Positions 52,760-61,045 of a DNA stretch of 64,000 nt are shown in pieces. Origin of the DNA: CAZKUR01 sp964556005. Its GTDB lineage: Bacteria; Bacteroidota; Ignavibacteria; Ignavibacteriales; Ignavibacteriaceae. The first letter of the stretch is position 1, and each line of letters opens with the position of its first letter. A model generated the notes under the pieces. It saw nothing but the letters and a program-made list of their open reading frames with translations. It ran no database searches and was not told where the DNA came from. The translations under genes were made by a program, and so were the position numbers. The stretch covers positions 1-64,000 of the forward strand of contig CAZKUR010000013.1 in assembly GCA_964556005.1 (NCBI GenBank), in the 5' to 3' direction.

Positions 52760-54871
52760 CTATTGTCTATTTAATACAATACCGGTTGTTGGCTCTAAAG
52801 TAATTATATTTGAAATAGTTCCAAGCGAATTTACTCCGGCTTTATCTTCATTTACTAAGATATCCCATTCACCTTCGGGTAAAGTAAATTCTTCTACTTT
52901 ATCCGGATTTGCATTGAACAAAACAATAAAATTTTCGTCCTTGTAGCTCACCTGGAAAGCCAAAGTAAACTCATTACTATTTGTATCGAAAAAATGAACA
53001 TCATTGAAATCAGCACGCCTGAAAGCTGGAAATGTTTTTCTTAGTTCGATTAACCCTTTGTAATAATCAACCAAACCTGAATTCAATTTTTCATATTCGT
53101 GATTAATATAATTCGTTTCATTGTCTTTGTTGTAGCTGTTATGGCCCAATCTTCCTGTTTCGGGATCTTTAACCCCTTCCTCCGAAACAATAACTTTACT
53201 TCGTCCAAATTCCTGTCCTTCACTTATCATCGTGATTCCCTGAGATGTAAAAAGAAAAAGTGCGGCAAGTTTATTTAATTTTATTTCAAGAGGAGTGAGC
53301 TTTGCATTTTCATCAACGTCTTTAATTACTTCATCAGGTTTTACTCTGCCTGTCGCAATTCTGATAAAATCGCCCAGAGTATACCCGTCATGGGATTCGA
53401 GATAATTTACCGAGTGTTCCTTTTTCTGAAACATTCCCAATGAATCAGTAATAACAGTTCCGTTTACATAGTCTTTAATTTTTTCAACATTGTTATTGCT
53501 GTACCGCTTACCAAATATCCACCCCAAACCGTTAACAGGGTTTTCGCCTTTTATTCCGTTTCTAAATTGATCATTCCAGCTTCCCCAGCCTCTAAGTGAA
53601 AATCCCGCAGGATCATATCCACCGCCCCACGGTTCACAAACAATTACAACAGAAGGATTAACTTTTTGCGCTTCATGAATAATTTCCTCAACAGTCTGCC
53701 AATCGATTAACTTTCCGAGATCAAACCGGAACCCGTCGACGTGGTATTCTTTCATCCAATAAAGAATACTTTCAATAATCATTCTTCTGACCATAGGGCG
53801 TTCCGTTTTCAAATCATTCCCGGTTCCGCTTTGTGAAATGAAATTTCCTTTATCATCCAGCCTGAAATAATATTCTTTATCAATTTCCTTTAAATTTCCT
53901 AATTCGTACTCAGATAAATGATTATAAACAACATCCATCATCACGCCAATGCCTTCTTTATGAAAGGCTTTAACCATATCCTTAAATTCTTTTATCTGCT
54001 TACCGGATTTGCCGCTCCATTTATCCCATCCGATTTTATAATCTTCAATACTGTAATATGCTTCCGGTGCAAAAAAGTTTGATGTCATGTATCCCCAATG
54101 ATTTCTTTCATAAGGATTCCAGGTATTATATCTTCCATTTAAAGAATCTTTGTAAGGAATTTCGATATTAGCAAACTCTTGGGAGGGTAAAAGTTCAACC
54201 GTATTCACTCCCAAATTTTTTATATAATCGATCCCGCCGATTTTACCTTTTTCAATTAATCCTTCATATGTCCCTGGATAATCCGAACCGGAAGACGAAT
54301 GTGCAGTCATATCCCTGATATGCATTTCATAGATTATCAAATCGCGCCAGTCTCTTTGAATCCATTCATCCCCTTCCCAATCGTAATTATTTTCTTTTAC
54401 AACCATTGCTCTCCGCGGGCTGTAGTAAGTATTTAAAGTTGCGACAGACTTTGCATACGGATCAACACATATAGTTTGATTTATGTAAGTATCATAAGAA
54501 TGCTGAACTTTAAATCCATAAAACAATCCAAACTTTTCGCCGTCAATCGAAGTTTCCCAAACACCATTGGAATCTCTTGTCATTTCATATTCGGCAATTC
54601 CGGTATCTTCGGGTTTTTCAAATGTAACTAATTTTACATCTGTTGCGGATGGAGCAAATAGGCGAAAAAATGTTTTCCCGTTCTCAACAAATGAACCGAG
54701 TTTTTTATCCGAGTAATATTTATCTAATTCTTTTGATCTTTTTGAGAGTGCAATTTTTTTATTAACTTTTTTACTTTTCGTTTGGTCGCCAACAAACACA
54801 GATTTACCTTCTAGAATATTAGTGAATGTGAAAAGTGTAATTAAAATTAAGAAACTAATTATAATTTTCAT
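52760..54871 (-). CDS. Exported GH13 debranching enzyme (pullulanase/isoamylase type)
   Basis: This 703-residue enzyme should cleave alpha-1,6 branches of glycogen, amylopectin or pullulan. It has a signal peptide (about 1-22), a CBM48-like N-terminal domain (about 60-160, 'FRLFAPSATDVKLVTFEKPE'), and a GH13 barrel with catalytic residues in 'DGFRFDLGKLID' (nucleophile Asp), 'VVIVCEPWGG' (acid/base Glu) and 'ESHDGYTLGD' (transition-state Asp). A C-terminal beta domain follows. The 'NHWGYMTSNFFAPE' segment corresponds to the pullulanase-type signature. It ends 19 bases from the convergent kinase gene. Confidence 0.9.
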   Translation of the reverse strand: MKIIISFLILITLFTFTNILEGKSVFVGDQTKSKKVNKKIALSKRSKELDKYYSDKKLGSFVENGKTFFRLFAPSATDVKLVTFEKPEDTGIAEYEMTRDSNGVWETSIDGEKFGLFYGFKVQHSYDTYINQTICVDPYAKSVATLNTYYSPRRAMVVKENNYDWEGDEWIQRDWRDLIIYEMHIRDMTAHSSSGSDYPGTYEGLIEKGKIGGIDYIKNLGVNTVELLPSQEFANIEIPYKDSLNGRYNTWNPYERNHWGYMTSNFFAPEAYYSIEDYKIGWDKWSGKSGKQIKEFKDMVKAFHKEGIGVMMDVVYNHLSEYELGNLKEIDKEYYFRLDDKGNFISQSGTGNDLKTERPMVRRMIIESILYWMKEYHVDGFRFDLGKLIDWQTVEEIIHEAQKVNPSVVIVCEPWGGGYDPAGFSLRGWGSWNDQFRNGIKGENPVNGLGWIFGKRYSNNNVEKIKDYVNGTVITDSLGMFQKKEHSVNYLESHDGYTLGDFIRIATGRVKPDEVIKDVDENAKLTPLEIKLNKLAALFLFTSQGITMISEGQEFGRSKVIVSEEGVKDPETGRLGHNSYNKDNETNYINHEYEKLNSGLVDYYKGLIELRKTFPAFRRADFNDVHFFDTNSNEFTLAFQVSYKDENFIVLFNANPDKVEEFTLPEGEWDILVNEDKAGVNSLGTISNIITLEPTTGIVLNRQ

Positions 54872-54997
54872 GAGGTTTGAATGAAAGCTTTGATGTAGTG
54901 CATTCTTATAATTTTAAACATTAAAATTCTTTGAAAACTTTGAGCTTCTTTCTAAATTAAATCTAAAATTTTTCAATAAGTATAAAATATAAAAAAT

Positions 54998-55159
54998 TTA
55001 TAAATTCTTAGGCCACCTCTCAAGGAATACATCATACACAAAATAACTATCGTTCTCCTTATAAATCATTTCCTTATTGATCAGAGCTTTAACACATCTA
55101 TGAACTGAACTTGATGTTCTAAGACTATATTTTGCAATGAAATCTTCGATTTTATCTAT
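54998..55159 (-). pseudogene. C-terminal remnant of an AAA-type P-loop ATPase
   Basis: The minus-strand frame encodes about 53 residues ending 'MIYKENDSYFVYDVFLERWP' plus 'KNL' and a stop codon. Preceding it is 'IEDFIAKYSLRTSSSVHRCV'. This is the winged-helix C-terminus typical of the archaeal-type AAA ATPase family found in many Bacteroidota. The frame is closed upstream by TAA (55160-55162) and no P-loop part lies nearby. It is therefore a leftover of a lost mobile-type gene, now in the spacer between two glycosidase genes. Family assignment is from memory of the motif. Confidence 0.65.
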
Positions 55160-55268
55160 TTAGCATAATGTAAATAATTTAGTGATTATTACATACTTTA
55201 CGTTATGTAAAATATGAAATGAAAATAACCGGATAAAAGAATTTTAAACTAAAATGATACAATAGAAA

Positions 55269-55343
55269 ACGGATTTCACTGATTACGCTGATTTCCACGG
55301 ATTTAATCCGTGCTTATCCGTTTAATCCGCGTAATCCGTGTTC
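55269..55343. repeat. Dispersed inverted-repeat element with ATCCGTG units
   Basis: The segment is built from repeated CGGATT/AATCCG units. Its left arm and the complement of its right arm match imperfectly over about 35 bases (ACTGATTACGCTGATT against CGGATTACGCGGATT), and its centre CACGGATTTAATCCGTG is a nearly perfect hairpin. Sequences of this kind are, to my knowledge, scattered in intergenic spaces of many environmental Bacteroidota genomes. It lies just after the GH31 stop and could also act in transcript 3'-end formation. Confidence 0.65.
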
Positions 55344-55354
55344 CATAGATTTCA

Positions 55355-57805
55355 TTAATCATCAACGTTTATTTCAATTTCATTTTCTGCTTTTACTTTA
55401 ACGAAAAGAATATTTTCTTCTTTATTTAAATAATAGCCTTCCTCATTTTTTTGAAGTGAATCCAAATTATTGAATTGTTGAGATAAAGTTTTCCCATTAA
55501 CGGATATTTCTTTAACAGAAGCAGTATTTAGAATCTTCAACAAATAATTTTTTATTCCTGTTTTATAATCATCTTTTGTAACGGAAAATTTAAATTTTGT
55601 GTTATTTTTTGATTTTGCACAGTTTATTTCCGTTAATGAAAAGTTACCCTTTTTATAATCAAAGCTGATTCCGTCATCCTGATAAAGTTGATAAGTAGAT
55701 TTTGATGATGGAAAAACTACAAGTTCAAGTTCCTCAATTTTCTTTTGTCCGACATACTGTTCAACTTCCTGCATCGGAATTACTGCACCTTCTTTAATGA
55801 AAAATGGAATTTGATTTATCGGAGCAGCTGCAATTATCCAATTTCCGCCGTCATAAATTTTATTAGTCCACCAGTCATACCATTGTCCGGCTGGAAGATA
55901 AAGTTTTTTAAATTTTTCGTTATCATTAAGAACAGGTGCAACTAAAATATTATCTCCGACCATAAACTGGTATTGCGCATTTGTTTTATAACATTCTTCA
56001 TCATCCTGGTAATTTAAAAACATCGGGCGCATTATAGGCAAACCGGATTGAGAAGCATTATAAAATTCGTTATATAAGAATGGAAGAAGTTGGTATCTTA
56101 AATTTATTATTTGCCTTACATTGGATTCAACCTCGTCACCGAATGCCCAGGGTTCTTTATCAGGCTGGTTAATAGCAGAATGTCCCCTAAAAAAAGGAGT
56201 AAAAGCGCCGAGTTCCATCCATCGCGTGTAAAGATTTTCAGTCGGCATTCCGACAAACCCTCCGACGTCCGAACCGACAAATGCCAAACCGCTGATACCC
56301 ATGCCTTGAGGCATAACGCAGGCAGCCTGTAAGTCCGCATTCGTTGAACTATTGTCGCCTGTCCAAACTGCAGAATACCTTTGAGTTCCGGCAAAGCCTG
56401 CACGCGTCAGCATAAAATGTCTTTTGTCAGGTGAATATTTTTCAAAACATTCCATCCCGGCTTTCACCATATTTAAAGCGTAAACATTATGAATTTTTTT
56501 GTGATTAGCTTTAAATCCGTTATCGTCAAATTGAACAATATCCGGGAATGCCTGTCCCCAAACCGAAGGCTCATTCATATCATTCCAAAAACCTTCAACA
56601 CCTTGATTCAGTAATGCATCCAATTTTTCCGCCCACCAATCTCTTGTTGCATGCTTTGTGAAATCGGGAAAGTATGCCCACGACGGCCAGACTTCGCCTT
56701 CATAAAATTTTCCGTCGGGATATTTAACAAATAGATCTTTTTGAACTCCTTCTTTTGCTGCAAAATAATTTGAATCGGCTTTAACGCCCGGATCAATTAT
56801 CGGGACAATTTTAAAACCTTCCTCTTTCAAATCAGACAACATTTTTTTAGACTCAGGAAATCTATCTTTATTCCACGTAAAAACCCTGTAACCGTTCATA
56901 TAATCGATGTCAAGATAGATTACATCGCAGGGAATTTTTTCATCGCGAAAAGTTTTCGCGATTCTTTTTACTTCAGTATCGGGATAATAGCTCCATTTAC
57001 TTTGTTGGTAGCCCAATGCCCACCTCGGTGGAAGTTGTATTCGTCCTGTCAGCATAGTATAAGATGAAATTACTCTTTTCATATTCGGGCCGTAAATGAA
57101 ATAATAATTCATCTCGCCGCCTTCGGCGCCGAACCAGTAAAACCTGTTATTGCTGGCTCCCATATTAAAATAGGATTTATAAGTATTGTCGAAAAAAATT
57201 CCGTAAGCTTTCTGTTCTCTTAAGCCGATGAAAAAAGGAATAGAAACATAAAGCGGATCAATCTTACTTGTGTACTGCGGGAAATCGGAATTCCACATCG
57301 TATATTGTTTCCCCCGTTTTTCCAGTCCGTCTGATTTTTCTCCTAAACCAAAAAATCTTTCATCGTGAAATAAAGTTTTGAAACACCTAACTTCTTCCCC
57401 ATCAAAGCTCAGGCCGAAACTGTGGCTGTCTTCATTTAACAGATTCATATTTTTATCAAAAATAGAAACACGGCAGGGAGTCTTTGTGATTGTAACAATT
57501 AAATCATCAGTAATCAGCCTGTAAAATTTACCTTTATCTTCGAAAGAAAATGGAATGTTCTTTTTGCTTTCATATACAACTGCGTATGAAGGTGCCGGCG
57601 AAAATTCTTCTTTATCCGTGTAACGGAATCTAATGATATTATCATCAATAACATACAAATTGAATTTCGCATTTGTCAGCTGGAATTCTATTCTGTTGTC
57701 AAATTTTTTATAAGATTCAATATCTCCTACATAAATGAAATTTGCTTCTGCTCTATTCATAAAAAATAAAAATGATATTATTACAAAAAGTAAATTTGAT
57801 TTCAT
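55355..57805 (-). CDS. Exported GH31 alpha-glucosidase
   Basis: GH31 enzymes release glucose or xylose from alpha-linked ends. The 816-residue protein has a signal peptide (about 1-21), an N-terminal beta-sandwich (about 25-210), and a barrel with 'WALGYQQSKWSYYPDTEVKR', the nucleophile Asp in 'GFWNDMNEPSVWG', and 'DVGGFVGMPTENLYTRWMEL'. Two C-terminal beta domains follow. With the neighbouring debranching enzyme it would convert branched alpha-glucans to glucose outside the cytoplasm. I favour alpha-glucosidase, since motifs here do not exclude alpha-xylosidase. Confidence 0.92.
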   Translation of the reverse strand: MKSNLLFVIISFLFFMNRAEANFIYVGDIESYKKFDNRIEFQLTNAKFNLYVIDDNIIRFRYTDKEEFSPAPSYAVVYESKKNIPFSFEDKGKFYRLITDDLIVTITKTPCRVSIFDKNMNLLNEDSHSFGLSFDGEEVRCFKTLFHDERFFGLGEKSDGLEKRGKQYTMWNSDFPQYTSKIDPLYVSIPFFIGLREQKAYGIFFDNTYKSYFNMGASNNRFYWFGAEGGEMNYYFIYGPNMKRVISSYTMLTGRIQLPPRWALGYQQSKWSYYPDTEVKRIAKTFRDEKIPCDVIYLDIDYMNGYRVFTWNKDRFPESKKMLSDLKEEGFKIVPIIDPGVKADSNYFAAKEGVQKDLFVKYPDGKFYEGEVWPSWAYFPDFTKHATRDWWAEKLDALLNQGVEGFWNDMNEPSVWGQAFPDIVQFDDNGFKANHKKIHNVYALNMVKAGMECFEKYSPDKRHFMLTRAGFAGTQRYSAVWTGDNSSTNADLQAACVMPQGMGISGLAFVGSDVGGFVGMPTENLYTRWMELGAFTPFFRGHSAINQPDKEPWAFGDEVESNVRQIINLRYQLLPFLYNEFYNASQSGLPIMRPMFLNYQDDEECYKTNAQYQFMVGDNILVAPVLNDNEKFKKLYLPAGQWYDWWTNKIYDGGNWIIAAAPINQIPFFIKEGAVIPMQEVEQYVGQKKIEELELVVFPSSKSTYQLYQDDGISFDYKKGNFSLTEINCAKSKNNTKFKFSVTKDDYKTGIKNYLLKILNTASVKEISVNGKTLSQQFNNLDSLQKNEEGYYLNKEENILFVKVKAENEIEINVDD

Positions 57806-57878
57806 TTTAAATTCCCTCTTTATAAATTTTCAATTATTCTAATAAGGAAAGAACCTTAAAACAAGAAGTGAAGAATTT

Positions 57879-58211
57879 TTAATCGTTCGTAATTATTTTA
57901 CCGTCAACAACAGGAGTAACACAAATCAACGGATTCTGCGGAACATTGAAATCTTGAAAAATTTGCTCAAACAACTCAAACTGCCGTCCTCTTTTTTCCA
58001 GCCGGGAAAATTTAACATAAGACATAAATTTTCCTTTTCTGTCGGTCGGGGCATCAAAGTGATATGCTTTTGCATAATCTTCTTTAACCATGCTCTTCAA
58101 AAATTTAATTTTGTTATCATCTCCGCCTTCCCTCTCGTAACCGATTGCTCTGAATTCAACGACAAATCCTTTATTTATTATTAAATAGATATTCAATATA
58201 GTTTCGTTCAT
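57879..58211 (-). CDS. Hypothetical protein, 110 residues
   Basis: I do not recognise this protein. It is soluble, with a beta-rich first half ('ILNIYLIINKGFVVEFRAIG') and a charged middle ('FDAPTDRKGKFMSYVKFSRL'). The end, 'PQNPLICVTPVVDGKI', has no clear motif. Its start overlaps the stop of the membrane-protein gene upstream (58208-58882) as ATGA, so the two are translationally coupled and may work together. Confidence 0.6.
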   Translation of the reverse strand: MNETILNIYLIINKGFVVEFRAIGYEREGGDDNKIKFLKSMVKEDYAKAYHFDAPTDRKGKFMSYVKFSRLEKRGRQFELFEQIFQDFNVPQNPLICVTPVVDGKIITND

Positions 58212-58882
58212 TTTGTACCGGTTTTATATCTTAATGAAAAATAACTTAAGCAAATTGCATAGACCAATGCAAATTTACACATAACACTTTCAATAATATT
58301 TTCTAATTGGTGATTATGGAAAATTAATAAAATAAAAGACAAAATTACCGGGAGTGAAATAAATATATTTCCGAACAATAAAACTTTCGCCAGTTTTGTT
58401 TTCTGCTCCGATTCATGCAAATTTATTTTCAATATCAAAATAACAATTGAAATTAAAATCGGTATATAAAAATAAGTGCCGTACAAATCACCAAGCGGAT
58501 AATGGTATGAAGCATAAAATGCAGTGCATTTCAAAATTTCGAAATGATTAATCGTAAGGGCGTAAAAAATAATGAATCCAAAAGAAAGAATAAAAATTGA
58601 GCTGATCCATTTTTCATAAAGATCGAAGAGGGCTAAAATTAATATAAGACTGAAAGGCGGTAAAAATGTTATATCGACAAAAGCAAAATATGTAAATTCA
58701 TGCCCGGTAAAGTTTAACCCGCAAATCAAAAATTCCAGCACCTGGTAAAGCATTAAAAGAAAAATGATCAGCATCGAGATTTTGTTGATTTTATTCTTCT
58801 CCGAAAAGATTATTACATTTATAAGAAGAAGCAATTCGATGCAGGCAACAAGAAGCGATGCTATGCCGTTCCAGCTTTGCAA
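58208..58882 (-). CDS. Hypothetical membrane protein, about seven helices
   Basis: The 224-residue protein has about seven hydrophobic stretches (for example 'LLVACIELLLLINVIIF', 'ISMLIIFLLMLYQVLEFLIC', 'YFYIPILISIVILILKI'), separated by short charged loops. This gives a topology like the 7TM modules seen ahead of signalling domains, but here nothing is attached. No family signature is recognisable. It is the first gene of a two-gene unit with the 110-residue protein that overlaps it by 4 bases. Confidence 0.65.
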   Translation of the reverse strand: MQSWNGIASLLVACIELLLLINVIIFSEKNKINKISMLIIFLLMLYQVLEFLICGLNFTGHEFTYFAFVDITFLPPFSLILILALFDLYEKWISSIFILSFGFIIFYALTINHFEILKCTAFYASYHYPLGDLYGTYFYIPILISIVILILKINLHESEQKTKLAKVLLFGNIFISLPVILSFILLIFHNHQLENIIESVMCKFALVYAICLSYFSLRYKTGTK

Positions 58883-59086
58883 TTTTTGATACCGAGATTA
58901 AATATTTTAAATATTATTTATTTGCCGAAACTAAAAAATCAAATTTACAAATTAAAATTTCAAGGACTAATAAAAATAAGACAATCTTTTTATAAAATCC
59001 TTTTGATACTTTGGAAGATATTTTTTGAATGTTATTTTAGTTAAACAAATTTTGAATAAATCTTTAAAAAATCCCAAATTATCTGT

Positions 59087-59851
59087 TTGAGAAAAGTAAC
59101 AGCAACAAGGTATGTAACTCCACTACGGGAAGGCGGCTCTCTTCCGGCAATTATTGAAGCCGATGACGATGGATTATATGTACTTAAATTCCGGGGAGCC
59201 GGTCAGGGAGCGAAGGCTCTTATTGCAGAATTGATAGCCGGAGAAATCGCACGTGCAATCGGACTGCTTGTACCTGAAATCGTTTTAGTCGAACTCGATG
59301 GCGGCCTCTCTCGCACCGAGGAAGATCCGGAAATTCAGGATTTAATAAAGAGCAGCGCAGGCATTAACCTCGCTCTTGATTATCTGCCAGGCTCTGTAAT
59401 GTTTAACCCTATCGCAGATACTGTTGACGAAAATCTTGCTAGTAAAATCGTATGGTTCGATGCTTATGTTTCAAATGTTGACCGAACGATTCGCAATACG
59501 AATATGCTTGTCTGGCACAAAAGACTCTGGCTGATTGACCATGGTGCTTCACTTTATTTCCATCATACATGGGATAATTATCTCGAAAAAAGCCGCGAAC
59601 CTTTTTCATTGGTTAAAGATCATGTACTTCTAAAGAATGCAAAATTTTTGAAAGAAGCTGATGAAGAATTGTTTGCAACAATTACTCATGAAATTATTAA
59701 AAAGATTTTAAATGATATTCCCGACTCATGGCTAAACGGAGATTCGATTTTCAAAAATGCAAATGAATACAGGGAAGCTTATTTTGAATATTTAATGAAA
59801 CGTTTGGAATCACCCCGTTTATTTTTTAAAGAGGCACTTCATGGAAAATAA
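59087..59851 (+). CDS. HipA-like kinase, short form
   Basis: HipA-family proteins are Ser/Thr-type kinases, some of them toxins. From a TTG start the 254-residue protein shows a glycine-rich N-terminus with K34 in 'YVLKFRG', the catalytic-loop pattern N130-V-D132-R-T-I-R-N137 ('SNVDRTIRNTNML') and the metal-binding D151 in 'WLIDHGAS'. It is much shorter than classical HipA (about 440 residues) and lacks its N-terminal subdomain. There is no hipB-type DNA-binding gene upstream. Instead it overlaps a DUF3037 gene by 11 bases, an arrangement I believe is conserved. Substrate unknown. Confidence 0.8.
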   Translation: MRKVTATRYVTPLREGGSLPAIIEADDDGLYVLKFRGAGQGAKALIAELIAGEIARAIGLLVPEIVLVELDGGLSRTEEDPEIQDLIKSSAGINLALDYLPGSVMFNPIADTVDENLASKIVWFDAYVSNVDRTIRNTNMLVWHKRLWLIDHGASLYFHHTWDNYLEKSREPFSLVKDHVLLKNAKFLKEADEELFATITHEIIKKILNDIPDSWLNGDSIFKNANEYREAYFEYLMKRLESPRLFFKEALHGK

Positions 59852-60239
59852 TTATTTTTATGATTATGCCGTAATACGTATTGTCCCTAAAGTTGATCGT
59901 GAAGAGTTTATTAATGTTGGAGTGATTGTCTCTTGTGAAGAGAAAAAATATATGCAAGCCATAATAAAACTTGATGAAAAAAGGTTAAAAGCATTAGCAC
60001 CGGATTTTGATATAGAAACCGCCAGGGAACATCTAAAAGCAATACCTACTATTTGTGAAGGTGGAAAAGATGCAGGACCAATCGGACAATTGTCCCAAAG
60101 AAACAGGTTTCATTGGCTGACTTCACCAAGAAGTACAATCATTCAAACATCTCCCGTGCATTCCGGTTATTGTAAAGATCCAGCCGAGGCACTTAAGCAT
60201 CTTTTTGAAAAGATGGTTAAGGAACCTTCCGGCAAATAA
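59841..60239 (+). CDS. DUF3037 family protein, partner of HipA-like kinase
   Basis: The 132-residue protein begins 'FYDYAVIRIVPKVDREEFIN' followed by 'VGVIVSCEEKKYMQAII', the typical DUF3037 start. Near the end it has 'RFHWLTSPRSTIIQTSPVHS' followed by 'GYCKDPAEALKHLFEKMV'. It is soluble and has no known catalytic motif. Its start codon lies inside the last codons of the HipA-like gene (11-base overlap), so synthesis of the two is coupled. It could be an antidote, substrate or adaptor for the kinase; none of these is shown. Confidence 0.82.
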   Translation: MENNYFYDYAVIRIVPKVDREEFINVGVIVSCEEKKYMQAIIKLDEKRLKALAPDFDIETAREHLKAIPTICEGGKDAGPIGQLSQRNRFHWLTSPRSTIIQTSPVHSGYCKDPAEALKHLFEKMVKEPSGK

Positions 60240-60344
60240 TAAACAATTTTAATATCTAATCCAGAAGCAAATAGAACAATAATTAAATATAGTGGGTTAG
60301 ACATGAATTTGTTATTTTTTTGCATTAAGTTAAAAGGAATTTTT

Positions 60345-60569
60345 ATGAATGATTTATTAAAAAGAATAACTTTTAATTCTGAACAATGCGGAGGACGACC
60401 ATGTATAAGAGGCATGCGTATAAGAGTTTCTGATTTTCTGGATCTTTATTCTTCAGGCTTGTCTTCAGATGAGATACTTAAGGAAATGCCTGATCTCGAA
60501 GCTGATGATTTAAAAGCAGCGCTTCTCTATGCAAGCCGTAAATTGGATCATCCGATAATTGCAGCATGA
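60345..60569 (+). CDS. DUF433 family antitoxin-like protein
   Basis: This 74-residue protein has the DUF433 pattern: 'ITFNSEQCGGRPCIRGMRIR' then 'VSDFLDLYSSGLSSDEIL', a helix-turn-helix-like region, and 'ADDLKAALLYASRKLDHPI'. Members pair with DUF5615 PIN-like toxins and are thought to repress their own operon. I start it at ATG 60345, which follows AAAAGGA; the longer frame from 60303 is rejected. Its stop overlaps the start of the toxin gene (ATGA), but that gene is broken. Confidence 0.85.
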   Translation: MNDLLKRITFNSEQCGGRPCIRGMRIRVSDFLDLYSSGLSSDEILKEMPDLEADDLKAALLYASRKLDHPIIAA

Positions 60570-60908
60570 AAGTTTGGCTGGATGCTCAATTGTCACCAAT
60601 GATTGCCGAGTGGATAGATAAGAATTATAGTGTTACATGCACAGCAGTGAGAGAACTAGACTTGAGAGACGCTTGAAGATATTAAAATATTTAATGAAGC
60701 CAAAAAAGCCAATGCTGTTGTAATTACAAAAGATATCGACTTCAGTATTCTTTTGGAGAGATTTGGTTCTCCCCCGAAAATAATTTGGCTAACCTATGGA
60801 AACACTTAAAATAAAAAATTAAAAGAAATCTTTACTGCACATCTGAAAAAAGCTTTTGATTTGCTTACAAGTGGAGAAGATTTAGTTGAAATTAAAGATA
60901 ATCAATAA
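60566..60908 (+). pseudogene. Broken DUF5615 PIN-like toxin
   Basis: The frame starting at 60566 encodes 'MKVWLDAQLSPMIAEWIDKN' and stops at TGA 60674-60676, after 'ELDLRDA'. After one extra base the rest continues in another frame: 'EDIKIFNEAKKANAVVITKD', 'DFSILLERFGSPPKIIWLTY', then a second stop TAA at 60807-60809 where the family has Gly-Asn-Thr-Ser-Asn. The end 'LLTSGEDLVEIKDNQ' follows. Both parts match the DUF5615 toxin family. One frameshift plus one nonsense codon make it inactive, while the partner antitoxin gene is intact. Confidence 0.85.
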
Positions 60909-61045
60909 CGGTTCTCGTACAAGAACTAATAGAAAATATTCTTATAACCTTTCATTATTTCAATCAAAGAAATTTTAGAAAAGTCAATTCATAGTCATCA
61001 AATATGTCAAGTATTGAGCATCTAGAATCCAGTGCCAAATCAATA

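Larger units (their letters stand above)
54872..55354. other. Intergenic debris between debranching enzyme and alpha-glucosidase
   Basis: This 483-base spacer holds the AAA-ATPase remnant (54998-55159) and the inverted repeat element (55269-55343). Between them, 55163-55215 has several related short arms (ATGTAAATAAT, ATTATTACAT, TTACGTTATG) that form an AT-rich imperfect inverted repeat. No intact gene is present. The promoter for the debranching enzyme gene should lie in the 120 bases before its start. Confidence 0.55.

Noticed and set aside
59041..59086. Upstream start or hipB gene ahead of the HipA-like kinase
   Set aside because: No ATG or helix-turn-helix-coding frame is present in the 204-base gap; the family N-terminus begins at the TTG.
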